From: Halodurantibacterium flavum
Lineage (GTDB): Bacteria > Pseudomonadota > Alphaproteobacteria > Rhodobacterales > Rhodobacteraceae
Assembly: GCF_042681825.1 (NCBI RefSeq)
Contig: NZ_JBHUGH010000002.1
Span: forward strand, 124,001 to 188,000
DNA: 64,000 nucleotides
Direction: 5' to 3'
Below, piece after piece: positions 41,853-48,810 of this stretch; the stretch's first letter is position 1, and each line of letters opens with the position of its first letter. The notes under the pieces were generated by a model. The model was given only the letters and a program-made list of their open reading frames with translations. It was not told the origin of the DNA and made no database searches. The position numbers were made by a program, and so were the translations under genes.

Positions 41853-42910
41853 AACTGCTGGTCCTGCAGGGCGATGGTATCGGCCCCGAAATCATGGCCG
41901 CCACGCTGGATGTTCTGACCGCCGCCGACCGGGCGCATGGGCTGGGGCTGATCCAGACGCACCGCAACATCGGGTTGGCGGCGCTGGCTGAATGCGGTTC
42001 CACCCTGCCGCCCGACATGCTGGATACCGCGCGCGCCCATGACGGTGTGCTGCTGGGGCCGATGTCGAACCTCGAATACCCGCCCAAGGAACAGGGCGGC
42101 GTGAATTTTTCCGCGGCGTTCCGGGTGGGGCTCGATCTTTACGCCAATATCCGCCCCGCGCGCACCCGGCCCGGCCTGCCCCATCGCGGCGGCGAGATGG
42201 ACCTTGTCATCATGCGCGAGGCGACCGAAGGCATGTATCCCGACCGCAACATGGTCGCCGGATCGGGGGAGTTCATGCCGACCCCCGATGTGGCCCTGTC
42301 GCTGCGCAAGGTAACGCGTGGGGCGATCGAGCGGATCGCGCGCGACAGCTTCGATCTTGCCCGGACCCGCCGGGGGCGCGTGACCGCGGTTCACAAGGCC
42401 AACGCCTTCCGCCTGACCGACGGGCTGTTCCTGGAGGCCGTGCGCGACATCGCCCGCGAATATCCCGACGTGACGCTGGAAGAGGTTCTGGTCGATGCGA
42501 TGGCGGCCTATCTGGTGCGCGATCCGTCGCGCTATGACGTGATCTGCACCACCAATTCCTATGGCGACATCCTGTCGGACCTCGCCTCCGAACTGTCTGG
42601 CGGACTGGGGCTGGCCGGATCGCTCAATGCCGGCAAGGATCTGGCGGCGGCGCAGGCGCAGCACGGATCGGCGCCGGATATCGCCGGGCAGGACCGCGCG
42701 AACCCGACCTCGATGATCCTGTCGGCGGCGATGCTGCTGCGCTGGCACGGGATGCGGCATGATGCTGCGCCCTTTGTCGCGGCCGCGGGGGCGATCGAAG
42801 CGGCGGTCGATGCGGCACTTGCGGACGCTGCCACCCGGACAGGCGATCTGGGCGGCCCCGTGGGCACGGAGGCCTTTGGCCGCGCAGTCGCGGCGCAATT
42901 GGGCGTCTGA
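41849..42910 (+). CDS. Isocitrate/isopropylmalate dehydrogenase-family enzyme
   Basis: NAD(P)-dependent beta-decarboxylating dehydrogenase of 353 aa. Marks are the N-terminal LVLQGDGIGPEIMAATLDVL, the substrate-binding arginine region (DLYANIRPARTRP), the HKANAFRLTDGLF segment with the catalytic Lys, and CTTNSYGDILSDLASELSGGLGLAGS with the metal-binding Asp residues. It oxidatively decarboxylates a 2-hydroxy acid with a neighbouring carboxylate. In this setting a substituted malate or isocitrate derived from the imported tricarboxylate is likely, not leucine synthesis. Last gene of the operon, closed by a strong terminator at 42932-42953. Confidence 0.87.
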   Translation: MKLLVLQGDGIGPEIMAATLDVLTAADRAHGLGLIQTHRNIGLAALAECGSTLPPDMLDTARAHDGVLLGPMSNLEYPPKEQGGVNFSAAFRVGLDLYANIRPARTRPGLPHRGGEMDLVIMREATEGMYPDRNMVAGSGEFMPTPDVALSLRKVTRGAIERIARDSFDLARTRRGRVTAVHKANAFRLTDGLFLEAVRDIAREYPDVTLEEVLVDAMAAYLVRDPSRYDVICTTNSYGDILSDLASELSGGLGLAGSLNAGKDLAAAQAQHGSAPDIAGQDRANPTSMILSAAMLLRWHGMRHDAAPFVAAAGAIEAAVDAALADAATRTGDLGGPVGTEAFGRAVAAQLGV

Positions 42911-42927
42911 ACCGCGCGAAGAACGGA

Positions 42928-43983
42928 TCAGGGACCCCCTCCGGGGTCCTTTTCGCGTTTCAGGATCAGCCGCGCCACGACCGGCGCCCCTGTGATGACC
43001 AGAATGATCCGCGTCAGGTGGTGTACGATCACAAAGCCCAGATCGGCCCCCGCGACGATGGCGAGCACCGTCATTTCCGCCTGCCCCCCCGGCGCGAAGG
43101 CAAGGAAGGACTCGACCGGCGGGCCAAGGCCGGTCAGCACAACGGCTTCGGTAAAGATCGCCGTCAGCACGGCCAGCAGCAGCACGAAGGCCACGCCGGC
43201 CGCGACGATGTTGCGCAACTCGCGCAGGGTGATCCCGACGTAATAGATGCCGATCCCCATGCCGATGAAGAACTGCGCCGTAAGGATCGCCTCGGCCGGC
43301 GGGCGGACATGGATCACATCGGCCAGCGACAGGATTGCTGTGACGATCATCGGTCCCAGGATCGAGGCGCCGAAGAGCCCGATCTTCTCGCCCCCCTTCC
43401 AGCCCACCAGCGCCGCGATGACCATGAAGGCGATTTCCTTGATGGGTGTCTCGGCCACCGGGGCTCCGATCGGGTTGGTCAGCCCGACCCCATAGAAGGC
43501 CGACAGGATCAGCGGCACGATCGTCACGATGATCAGCACCCGCGTCGCATGGATCAGCGACAGCGCCCGCACATCGCCGCCCGCCTCTTGCCCGAAGATC
43601 ACCATGTCCTGCAGCCCCCCGGGCATCGCCGCGTAATAGGAGGTGACAGGATCAAGCCCGCAGACCCTGCGGAAGAACGGCACGCCCACCAGCCCGATCA
43701 GCGCGATATAAAGGGGCACCAGTGCGATGGTGCCGGCCATCTGCGGCAACTGGCCCAGCAGCTCCGGCGTGACCGAGGCCCCCACCGCGACGCCGAGGAT
43801 CGTGCGCGCCGCCACCGAGACCTGCCCGGCCCCCTGCAGGCGCAACCCGGCCAGCGCCGCGACAAGACAGGCCGTCATCGGCCCGAACAGGAACGGCAAC
43901 GGCAGGCCCAGCAGGGCGAAAAGCGCGGTTCCTGCTCCGGCAACGGCAAAGGTGATGACCCGGCGGCGGGTGAGAAAATTCAC
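42928..43983 (-). CDS. AbrB-family membrane protein (duplicated domain)
   Basis: Inner-membrane protein of 351 aa with about ten hydrophobic segments and the internal duplication of the Gneg_AbrB_dup family: MPGGLQDMVIFGQEAGGD in the first half and FAPGGQAEMTVLAIVAGAD in the second. These proteins are often annotated as regulators or ammonia monooxygenase-like but have permease character; some occur beside TTT transporters. The start is GTG at 43983 after GGAGGAG; an ATG 99 bases upstream would run through the regulator's promoter and is rejected. It is divergent from gntR and shares its operator region. Its last codons are also part of the terminator hairpin. A role in carboxylate export or uptake is inferred. 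Confidence 0.8.
   Translation of the reverse strand: MNFLTRRRVITFAVAGAGTALFALLGLPLPFLFGPMTACLVAALAGLRLQGAGQVSVAARTILGVAVGASVTPELLGQLPQMAGTIALVPLYIALIGLVGVPFFRRVCGLDPVTSYYAAMPGGLQDMVIFGQEAGGDVRALSLIHATRVLIIVTIVPLILSAFYGVGLTNPIGAPVAETPIKEIAFMVIAALVGWKGGEKIGLFGASILGPMIVTAILSLADVIHVRPPAEAILTAQFFIGMGIGIYYVGITLRELRNIVAAGVAFVLLLAVLTAIFTEAVVLTGLGPPVESFLAFAPGGQAEMTVLAIVAGADLGFVIVHHLTRIILVITGAPVVARLILKREKDPGGGP
42932..42953. terminator. Strong terminator shared by the dehydrogenase and abrB genes
   Basis: GGACCCC (42932-42938), loop CTCC, GGGGTCC (42943-42949), then TTTT (42950-42953). It closes the tctC-tctAB-prpF-dehydrogenase operon. The hairpin lies inside the last codons of the convergent abrB gene (tail DPGGGP), so it is both coding and terminating. 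Confidence 0.85.
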
Positions 43984-43997
43984 GTCATTCTCCTCCG

Positions 43998-44025
43998 TTG
44001 ACAACTTTGTATCCACCTGTATACA
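43998..44025 (+). promoter_or_regulatory. Promoter of the gntR-tcuA-tcuB unit
   Basis: A perfect -35 box TTGACA (43998-44003), a 16-bp spacer and a -10 box TATACA (44020-44025) precede the gntR ATG by 34 bp. The operator copy at 44007-44026 fills the spacer and covers the -10, a layout that fits repression by blocking RNA polymerase. Confidence 0.75.
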
Positions 44026-44026
44026 A
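44007..44026. promoter_or_regulatory. Putative GntR/FCD operator, copy 2 with overlapping copy 3
   Basis: TTGTATCCACCTGTATACAA is the reverse complement of copy 1 with 19 of 20 bases identical. A further copy in the orientation of copy 1 overlaps it at 44018-44038, matching 37445-37465 at 18 of 21 positions and sharing the TGTATACA core. Two overlapping sites between divergent genes suggest control of both abrB and gntR. Confidence 0.75.
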
Positions 44027-44059
44027 CCGGACACAAGTTTCAACCTGGGAAAGTTGTAC

Positions 44060-44734
44060 ATGGCTTCCGAAGAAGCTGCCACCGGCTCATCACAAGGAAC
44101 TGGCGCCTATCGGCGTCTGCTGGAAGAAATCCGCTGGGGCGCGCTTGCCCCGGGCACCCGGCTGCGGGAAACCGACCTTGCCGAACGCTTCAGCATGAGC
44201 CGGACCCCGATCCGCGAGGCGATCCGCCAGCTTGAGGCTGATGGGCTGGTCGTGCATCTGCCGCGGCAAGGCGCAACGATCCGCACGCTCGATTACCCCG
44301 AGATCATGGAGCTTTACGAAATGCGCGTCGTTCTGGAAGGAACGGCAGCGCGGATGGCGGCGCAGGCGGCCTCGATGATCGAGCTGGCGGAGCTGCGGAC
44401 GCTGAACGAGGAACTTGCCCAGACCAGTGAGGCCGCCCGCCTTTACGAGCTTAACCGCCAGTTTCACCTGACGCTGTTCGATGCGGCCAAGAACCGGTTT
44501 CTGATCCGCGCGATCAGCGGGCTGCAGAAAACGATGATGATCCTCGGGCCGACAACCCTGATCGCGCCTGACCGCGCCGCCGAGGCGGTCAAGGAACACT
44601 ATGCGATCCTCGATGCGCTGGAGGCGCGGGACGGCGACGCGGCCGAAGCCCTGATGCGCAACCATCTGGCCGGGGCGCATCGCGCCCGCATCCGGGTGCT
44701 ACGCCAGCGCGAACGCCCTGTCGAAGATCTTTGA
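44060..44734 (+). CDS. GntR-family regulator, FCD subfamily, of the tricarboxylate locus
   Basis: Regulator of 224 aa. The winged helix is GTRLRETDLAERFSMSRTPIREAIRQLEADGLVVHLPRQGATIR (residues about 35-75), with the FCD effector domain following (ELYEMRVVLEGTAARMAA; YELNRQFHLTLFDAAKN; EHYAILDALEARDGDAAEALMRNHLAGAH), including the His/Asp metal positions of carboxylate sensors. The start at 44060 is chosen because it follows GGGAAAG and lies 28 bp after the expected transcription start. It is the natural candidate to bind the repeated operators at 37444 and 44007. Co-transcribed with tcuA, 29 bp downstream. Confidence 0.9.
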   Translation: MASEEAATGSSQGTGAYRRLLEEIRWGALAPGTRLRETDLAERFSMSRTPIREAIRQLEADGLVVHLPRQGATIRTLDYPEIMELYEMRVVLEGTAARMAAQAASMIELAELRTLNEELAQTSEAARLYELNRQFHLTLFDAAKNRFLIRAISGLQKTMMILGPTTLIAPDRAAEAVKEHYAILDALEARDGDAAEALMRNHLAGAHRARIRVLRQRERPVEDL

Positions 44735-44763
44735 CGACCGCCTGACCGAGAACGGAGCAAGCC

Positions 44764-46170
44764 ATGAGCCAGTCATCGCCCCCCGATCTGAAAGGGCCCT
44801 GGGATATCCTTGTTGTCGGCGGCGGCAATGCGGCCCTCTGCGCCTCCATTACAGCCGCCGAGGCCGGCGCCCGCGTCCTGATCCTGGAAGGCGCGCCGGA
44901 ACCCTATCGTGGCGGCAACAGCCGTCACACCCGGAATTTCCGCTGCATGCATCAAGGGCCGCTGTCGGTCCTGACCGGCAGTTATGAGGAAGAGGAATAT
45001 TTCCACGACCTCATGCTGGTGACCGAGGGCAAGACCGACGAGCATCTCGCCCGGCTCGCCATCCGCAGTTCCGAGGAATGCCTGCCCTGGATGGAGGCGC
45101 ATGGCGTCCGCTTCCAGCCCTCGCTCTCCGGCACCCTGTCGCTGTCGCGCACCAACGCGTTCTTTCTGGGCGGCGGCAAGTCGCTCGTGAATGCCTATTA
45201 CAACACCGCCGCCGATCTGGGGGTGACAGTCGCCTATGAGGCGCAGGTGACCCATGTTCATCTGGAAGGCGACCGTTTCACCCATCTGGACGTGACCATC
45301 GGCGGCCAGTCGCAGCGGATCGAGGGCAAGGCGGTCGTCCTCGCCTCTGGCGGGTTCCAGTCGGATATCGAGTGGCTGACCCGCGCCTGGGGGCCGGCGG
45401 CGGCGAACTTCCTGATCCGCGGCACGCCCTATAACCGGGGCGTCGTGCTCAAGGACATGATCGACCAGGGCTGCGACACGGTGGGCGACCCGACCCAGTG
45501 CCACGCGGTCGCCATCGACGGGCGCGCCCCGAAATTCGACGGCGGCATCGTCACGCGGCTCGATTGCGTCCCCTTCTCCATCGTCGTGAACCGCGACGGC
45601 GACCGGTTCTATGACGAGGGCGAGGACGTCTGGCCCAAACGCTATGCGATCTGGGGCCGGCTGGTCGCCGCGCAGCCCGATCAGGTGGGCTATGCGATCA
45701 TCGACGCCAAGTCGATCGACCTCTTCATGCCCTCGGTCTTTCCCCCGAACAAGGCCGACACGATCGAGGAACTGGGGGCGCAGATGGGCCTTGATGGCGC
45801 GAAACTCGCCCAAACGGTGGCCGAGTTCAACGCCGCCTGCCGCCCGAACGACTTCAAGCCGTTCGAGCTTGACGGCACCGCGACCGAAGGGCTCACCCCC
45901 GCCAAGACGAACTGGGCGCGCCCCATCGACACGCCGCCCTTCTATGGCTACCAGCTGCGCCCCGGCGTGACCTTCACCTATCTGGGGCTCAAGGTTTCCG
46001 ACAAGGCGCAGGTTCACACGCCCGACGGGCCGCTGAGGAACGTCTGGGCGGCAGGGGAGATGATGGCGGGCTCGATCCTCGGCCAAGGCTATCTTGCCGG
46101 TTTCGGCATGACCATCGGAACCGTCTTCGGACGCATCGCAGGACGGGAGGCCGCGGCCCATGTCAGTTGA
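44764..46170 (+). CDS. tcuA: FAD-dependent tricarballylate dehydrogenase-like protein TcuA
   Basis: Flavoprotein of 468 aa in the succinate dehydrogenase/fumarate reductase flavoprotein family. It has the dinucleotide motif ILVVGGGNAALCASITAAEAGARVLILEGAP at residues about 15-46, the HTRNFRCMH segment typical of TcuA, and the C-terminal FAD closure NVWAAGEMMAGSILGQGYLAGFGMTIGTVFGRIAG. In Salmonella TcuA oxidises tricarballylate to cis-aconitate with electrons passed to TcuB and the quinone pool. Here the substrate could be tricarballylate or a near relative. It overlaps tcuB by 11 bases, follows gntR directly and shares its promoter. Confidence 0.88.
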   Translation: MSQSSPPDLKGPWDILVVGGGNAALCASITAAEAGARVLILEGAPEPYRGGNSRHTRNFRCMHQGPLSVLTGSYEEEEYFHDLMLVTEGKTDEHLARLAIRSSEECLPWMEAHGVRFQPSLSGTLSLSRTNAFFLGGGKSLVNAYYNTAADLGVTVAYEAQVTHVHLEGDRFTHLDVTIGGQSQRIEGKAVVLASGGFQSDIEWLTRAWGPAAANFLIRGTPYNRGVVLKDMIDQGCDTVGDPTQCHAVAIDGRAPKFDGGIVTRLDCVPFSIVVNRDGDRFYDEGEDVWPKRYAIWGRLVAAQPDQVGYAIIDAKSIDLFMPSVFPPNKADTIEELGAQMGLDGAKLAQTVAEFNAACRPNDFKPFELDGTATEGLTPAKTNWARPIDTPPFYGYQLRPGVTFTYLGLKVSDKAQVHTPDGPLRNVWAAGEMMAGSILGQGYLAGFGMTIGTVFGRIAGREAAAHVS

Positions 46171-47284
46171 ACTCCGCATACCGGATCGGGACACCCCCGG
46201 CGCAAGCACCGCCCGCCCGGGCACCGCCGAGCTGATTCAGGAAGCCCGCCGCCAGGTCGAGATCTGCAACGCCTGCCGCTATTGCGAAGGCTTCTGCACC
46301 GTCTTTCCGGCGATCAACCGGCAAAAGGCGTTTGCGGACGGGGATATCACCCAGCTTGCGAACCTCTGCCACAACTGCCGGGGCTGCTATTACTCCTGCC
46401 AGTATACGGCGCCGCATGAATTCGCGCTGAACCTGCCTGCCGCGCTGAACGAGGTGCGCCAGGACAGCTGGGAACGGCTGGTCTGGCCGCGCCCCCTCGC
46501 CCGCGCCTTTCACGAACATGGCGTGCGGATCGCGGCGCTGCTGGTCGTCGGGCTGGCGGCGCTTTTCTGGGCCGTCTCGGCGCTGCGCCCCGACGAAGGC
46601 GCGGGTTTCTATGCTTATCTTGCGCATAACGCCATGGTCGCGATCTTTGCGCCCGCCTTCCTGCTGCCGCTGGTGGGGGTTGCTGTCGGCCTGCGACGCT
46701 ATTGGCGGGAAACCGGGGCGGGTCGCTTCCGCCCGCGCCATCTCTGGGGCGCGATCGGCCAGGCGAGCTACATGCGCAACCTCAACGGCGGTCAGGGTCA
46801 GGGCTGCAACTTCGAAGAGGGCGACCGCTATTCCGACCGGCGGCGCTGGTTCCACCAGGCGACGATGTATGGCTTCCTGCTTGCCTTCGCCTCGACGTCA
46901 AGCGCGACGGTCCTGCATTATGTCTTCGACCAGCCGGCGCCCTATGGCTTTTTCAGCCTGCCGAAACTTCTGGGTGTGCCGGGTGGCATCCTGCTGGTGA
47001 TCGGCACGCTCGGTCTTGCCCATCTCAAGGCCAAGGCTGACCCGACCCTTGGCGCGCCCCGCGTCTGGGGCGGCGAGATGGCCTTCATCCTGCTCTTGTG
47101 CTTCGTCTCGGCCACCGGCCTCGCGCTTTATGCCGCGACCGGCACGGCGCTTGTGCCTGCGCTGCTGGCGATCCACCTTGGCGCGGTGCTGGCCTTCTTC
47201 CTGCTTATGCCATTCAGCAAGATGGTGCACGGCTTCTTCCGCCTGACGGCCCTGATCGCCGAGGAACAGCGCCGCAATCCCTGA
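46160..47284 (+). CDS. tcuB: TcuB-like iron-sulfur membrane electron-transfer protein
   Basis: Membrane protein of 374 aa that reoxidises TcuA. The N-terminal soluble part has two [4Fe-4S] motifs, CNACRYCEGFC (Cys36, 39, 42, 46) and CHNCRGCYYSC (Cys70, 73, 76, 80). The rest carries about six membrane helices and histidines placed to bind haem b (for example FHEHGVRIAALLVVGLAALFW and ATMYGFLLAFASTSSATVLHYVF). This combination is the TcuB/CitB family. The gene starts inside tcuA, so the pair is made together; electrons from the flavoprotein go to quinone. A 12-bp stem-loop follows. Confidence 0.9.
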   Translation: MSVELRIPDRDTPGASTARPGTAELIQEARRQVEICNACRYCEGFCTVFPAINRQKAFADGDITQLANLCHNCRGCYYSCQYTAPHEFALNLPAALNEVRQDSWERLVWPRPLARAFHEHGVRIAALLVVGLAALFWAVSALRPDEGAGFYAYLAHNAMVAIFAPAFLLPLVGVAVGLRRYWRETGAGRFRPRHLWGAIGQASYMRNLNGGQGQGCNFEEGDRYSDRRRWFHQATMYGFLLAFASTSSATVLHYVFDQPAPYGFFSLPKLLGVPGGILLVIGTLGLAHLKAKADPTLGAPRVWGGEMAFILLLCFVSATGLALYAATGTALVPALLAIHLGAVLAFFLLMPFSKMVHGFFRLTALIAEEQRRNP

Positions 47285-47321
47285 TTGGATTTGATCGGGT
47301 TGCACCCGTTGAAAGCGATAT

Positions 47322-47349
47322 GGCCGGCAGCCCGTCGGGGCTGTCGGCC
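47322..47349. terminator. 12-bp stem-loop between tcuB and the second tctC
   Basis: GGCCGGCAGCCC (47322-47333) pairs with GGGCTGTCGGCC (47338-47349) with one G-T wobble and a GTCG loop. There is no T-run, so it may be a factor-assisted terminator or a stability element. It isolates the second receptor gene from tcuB. Confidence 0.5.
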
Positions 47350-47487
47350 CATGCGCATGTCTCCATGGGGGCTCTAACAAAAACTTATGGTGGGCGGCTG
47401 CCTTTCTATTCCGTTTGCGCAGCAGAACCTGCCATCCTTCCGAATGCCCTGCCGGACGGCCGGGCACGGTTCTGAGGAGGAAACCCC

Positions 47488-48570
47488 ATGACATTTCACA
47501 AGACGGCACGCCTGATCGGCGCCGCGCTGCTTGCCGCCCTGGCCGGCACCGCCAGCGCCCAGGACGTCGATTTTTCCGGCAAGACGATCGAATGGGTCGT
47601 GCCCTTCCCCGAGGGCGGCGGCAGCGGCACCGTGGCGCGCTACATGCTGCCCTATCTGACGAAATACATGCCCGGCAATCCCACGGTCGTGATCCGCAAC
47701 ATCCCCGGTGCAGGCTCGATCACCGGAGCGAACGAGTTCGCCGCGCGCGCCCGCCCGAATGGCGAGGAAATCCTGATAACCTCGGCCTCGACGCAGTTCC
47801 CCTATCTGCTGGGCGACCCGCGTGCGCGGTACGACTATACCAAGTGGGAGCCGCTGATGGTCGCGCCCACAGGCGGCGTGGTCTACCTGCCCACCAGCTT
47901 CGGCGTGAACGATGCCTCGGAACTGAAGCAGCTCGAAGGCACCGAACTTGTCTATGGCAGCCAGGGGCCGACCTCGCTTGATCTCGTGCCGATGATCGCG
48001 TTCGAGCTTATGGGCCTTGATGTCCGCTATGTCTTCGGGATGCCCGGCCGTTCGGATGGCCGTCTGGCCTTCGAACGCGGCGAGGCGACGATCGATTACC
48101 AGACCAGCAGCGCCTATCTGACCAATGTCGTGCCGCTGGTCGAAGAGGGCAAGGCGGTGCCGATGTTCTCCTGGGGGGTGATCGACGAGAACGGCGATTT
48201 TGCGCGCGATCCCACCTTCCCCGATATCCCGCATTTCGTCGAAGCCTATGAGATGATGCATGGCGAACCGCCTTCGGGCATCATCTTCGACGTCTACAAG
48301 GCCGTGTTCGGTTCGGGCTTTGCGGCGCAGAAGCCGGTGGTCATCCCGCAGGGCACCCCGCCCGAGATCATCGAGACCTACCGCCAGGCCTTCGCCGAGA
48401 TGATCGAGGATCCCGAGTTCCAGGAGAACAAGGGCGAAGTTCTGGGCGAATACCAGATGGCGGTCGGTGACGCGGCGGTGCGGCTTTACGAGCTTGCCAC
48501 GACCATGCCCGACGAGGCCCGCGACTGGCTGCAGACCTATCTTGCCGACGAATACGACGTACGGTTCTGA
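47488..48570 (+). CDS. Second TctC-like receptor, Sec-exported
   Basis: Extracytoplasmic solute receptor of 360 aa with a plain Sec signal (MTFHKTARLIGAALLAALAGTASA). It is a clear paralogue of the receptor at 37597: both share IEWVxPFxEGGGS, RNxPGxGSITGxNEFxARAR, SASTQFPYLLGDPR-type and DPTFPDIPHFVEAYEMMHG segments, almost collinear. No permease gene accompanies it, so it probably feeds the TctAB fusion as an alternative receptor with other ligand preference. A strong hairpin follows the stop. Start is supported by GAGGAGGAAA just upstream. Confidence 0.9.
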   Translation: MTFHKTARLIGAALLAALAGTASAQDVDFSGKTIEWVVPFPEGGGSGTVARYMLPYLTKYMPGNPTVVIRNIPGAGSITGANEFAARARPNGEEILITSASTQFPYLLGDPRARYDYTKWEPLMVAPTGGVVYLPTSFGVNDASELKQLEGTELVYGSQGPTSLDLVPMIAFELMGLDVRYVFGMPGRSDGRLAFERGEATIDYQTSSAYLTNVVPLVEEGKAVPMFSWGVIDENGDFARDPTFPDIPHFVEAYEMMHGEPPSGIIFDVYKAVFGSGFAAQKPVVIPQGTPPEIIETYRQAFAEMIEDPEFQENKGEVLGEYQMAVGDAAVRLYELATTMPDEARDWLQTYLADEYDVRF

Positions 48571-48576
48571 ACGAAC

Positions 48577-48606
48577 GGTCCGGGCATTCGCGCCCGGACC
48601 AGCTTT
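48577..48606 (+). terminator. Terminator-like hairpin after the second tctC
   Basis: GGTCCGGGC (48577-48585) pairs perfectly with GCCCGGACC (48592-48600) around ATTCGC, followed by AGCTTT. The T-run is short but the stem is strong and lies six bases after the stop codon. Confidence 0.65.
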
Positions 48607-48810
48607 CACGCGGGGAACCGACGGGCACCACGACCCCCTGTCTTGCCGCTTGCGCGCCTGCCGCGGGCAGCAGCTACCTGCGGCGCCACAGTTCCGGTGC
48701 TGTCCGGCCACGCGCGACCCGCCACAGCGTGGGCCAGCGTGACCATCCGGCAGGCAGGCCCGGAACCGACGATGCGCCCGGGGGCGGGCGCCAACCCAAA
48801 AGGACAACCG

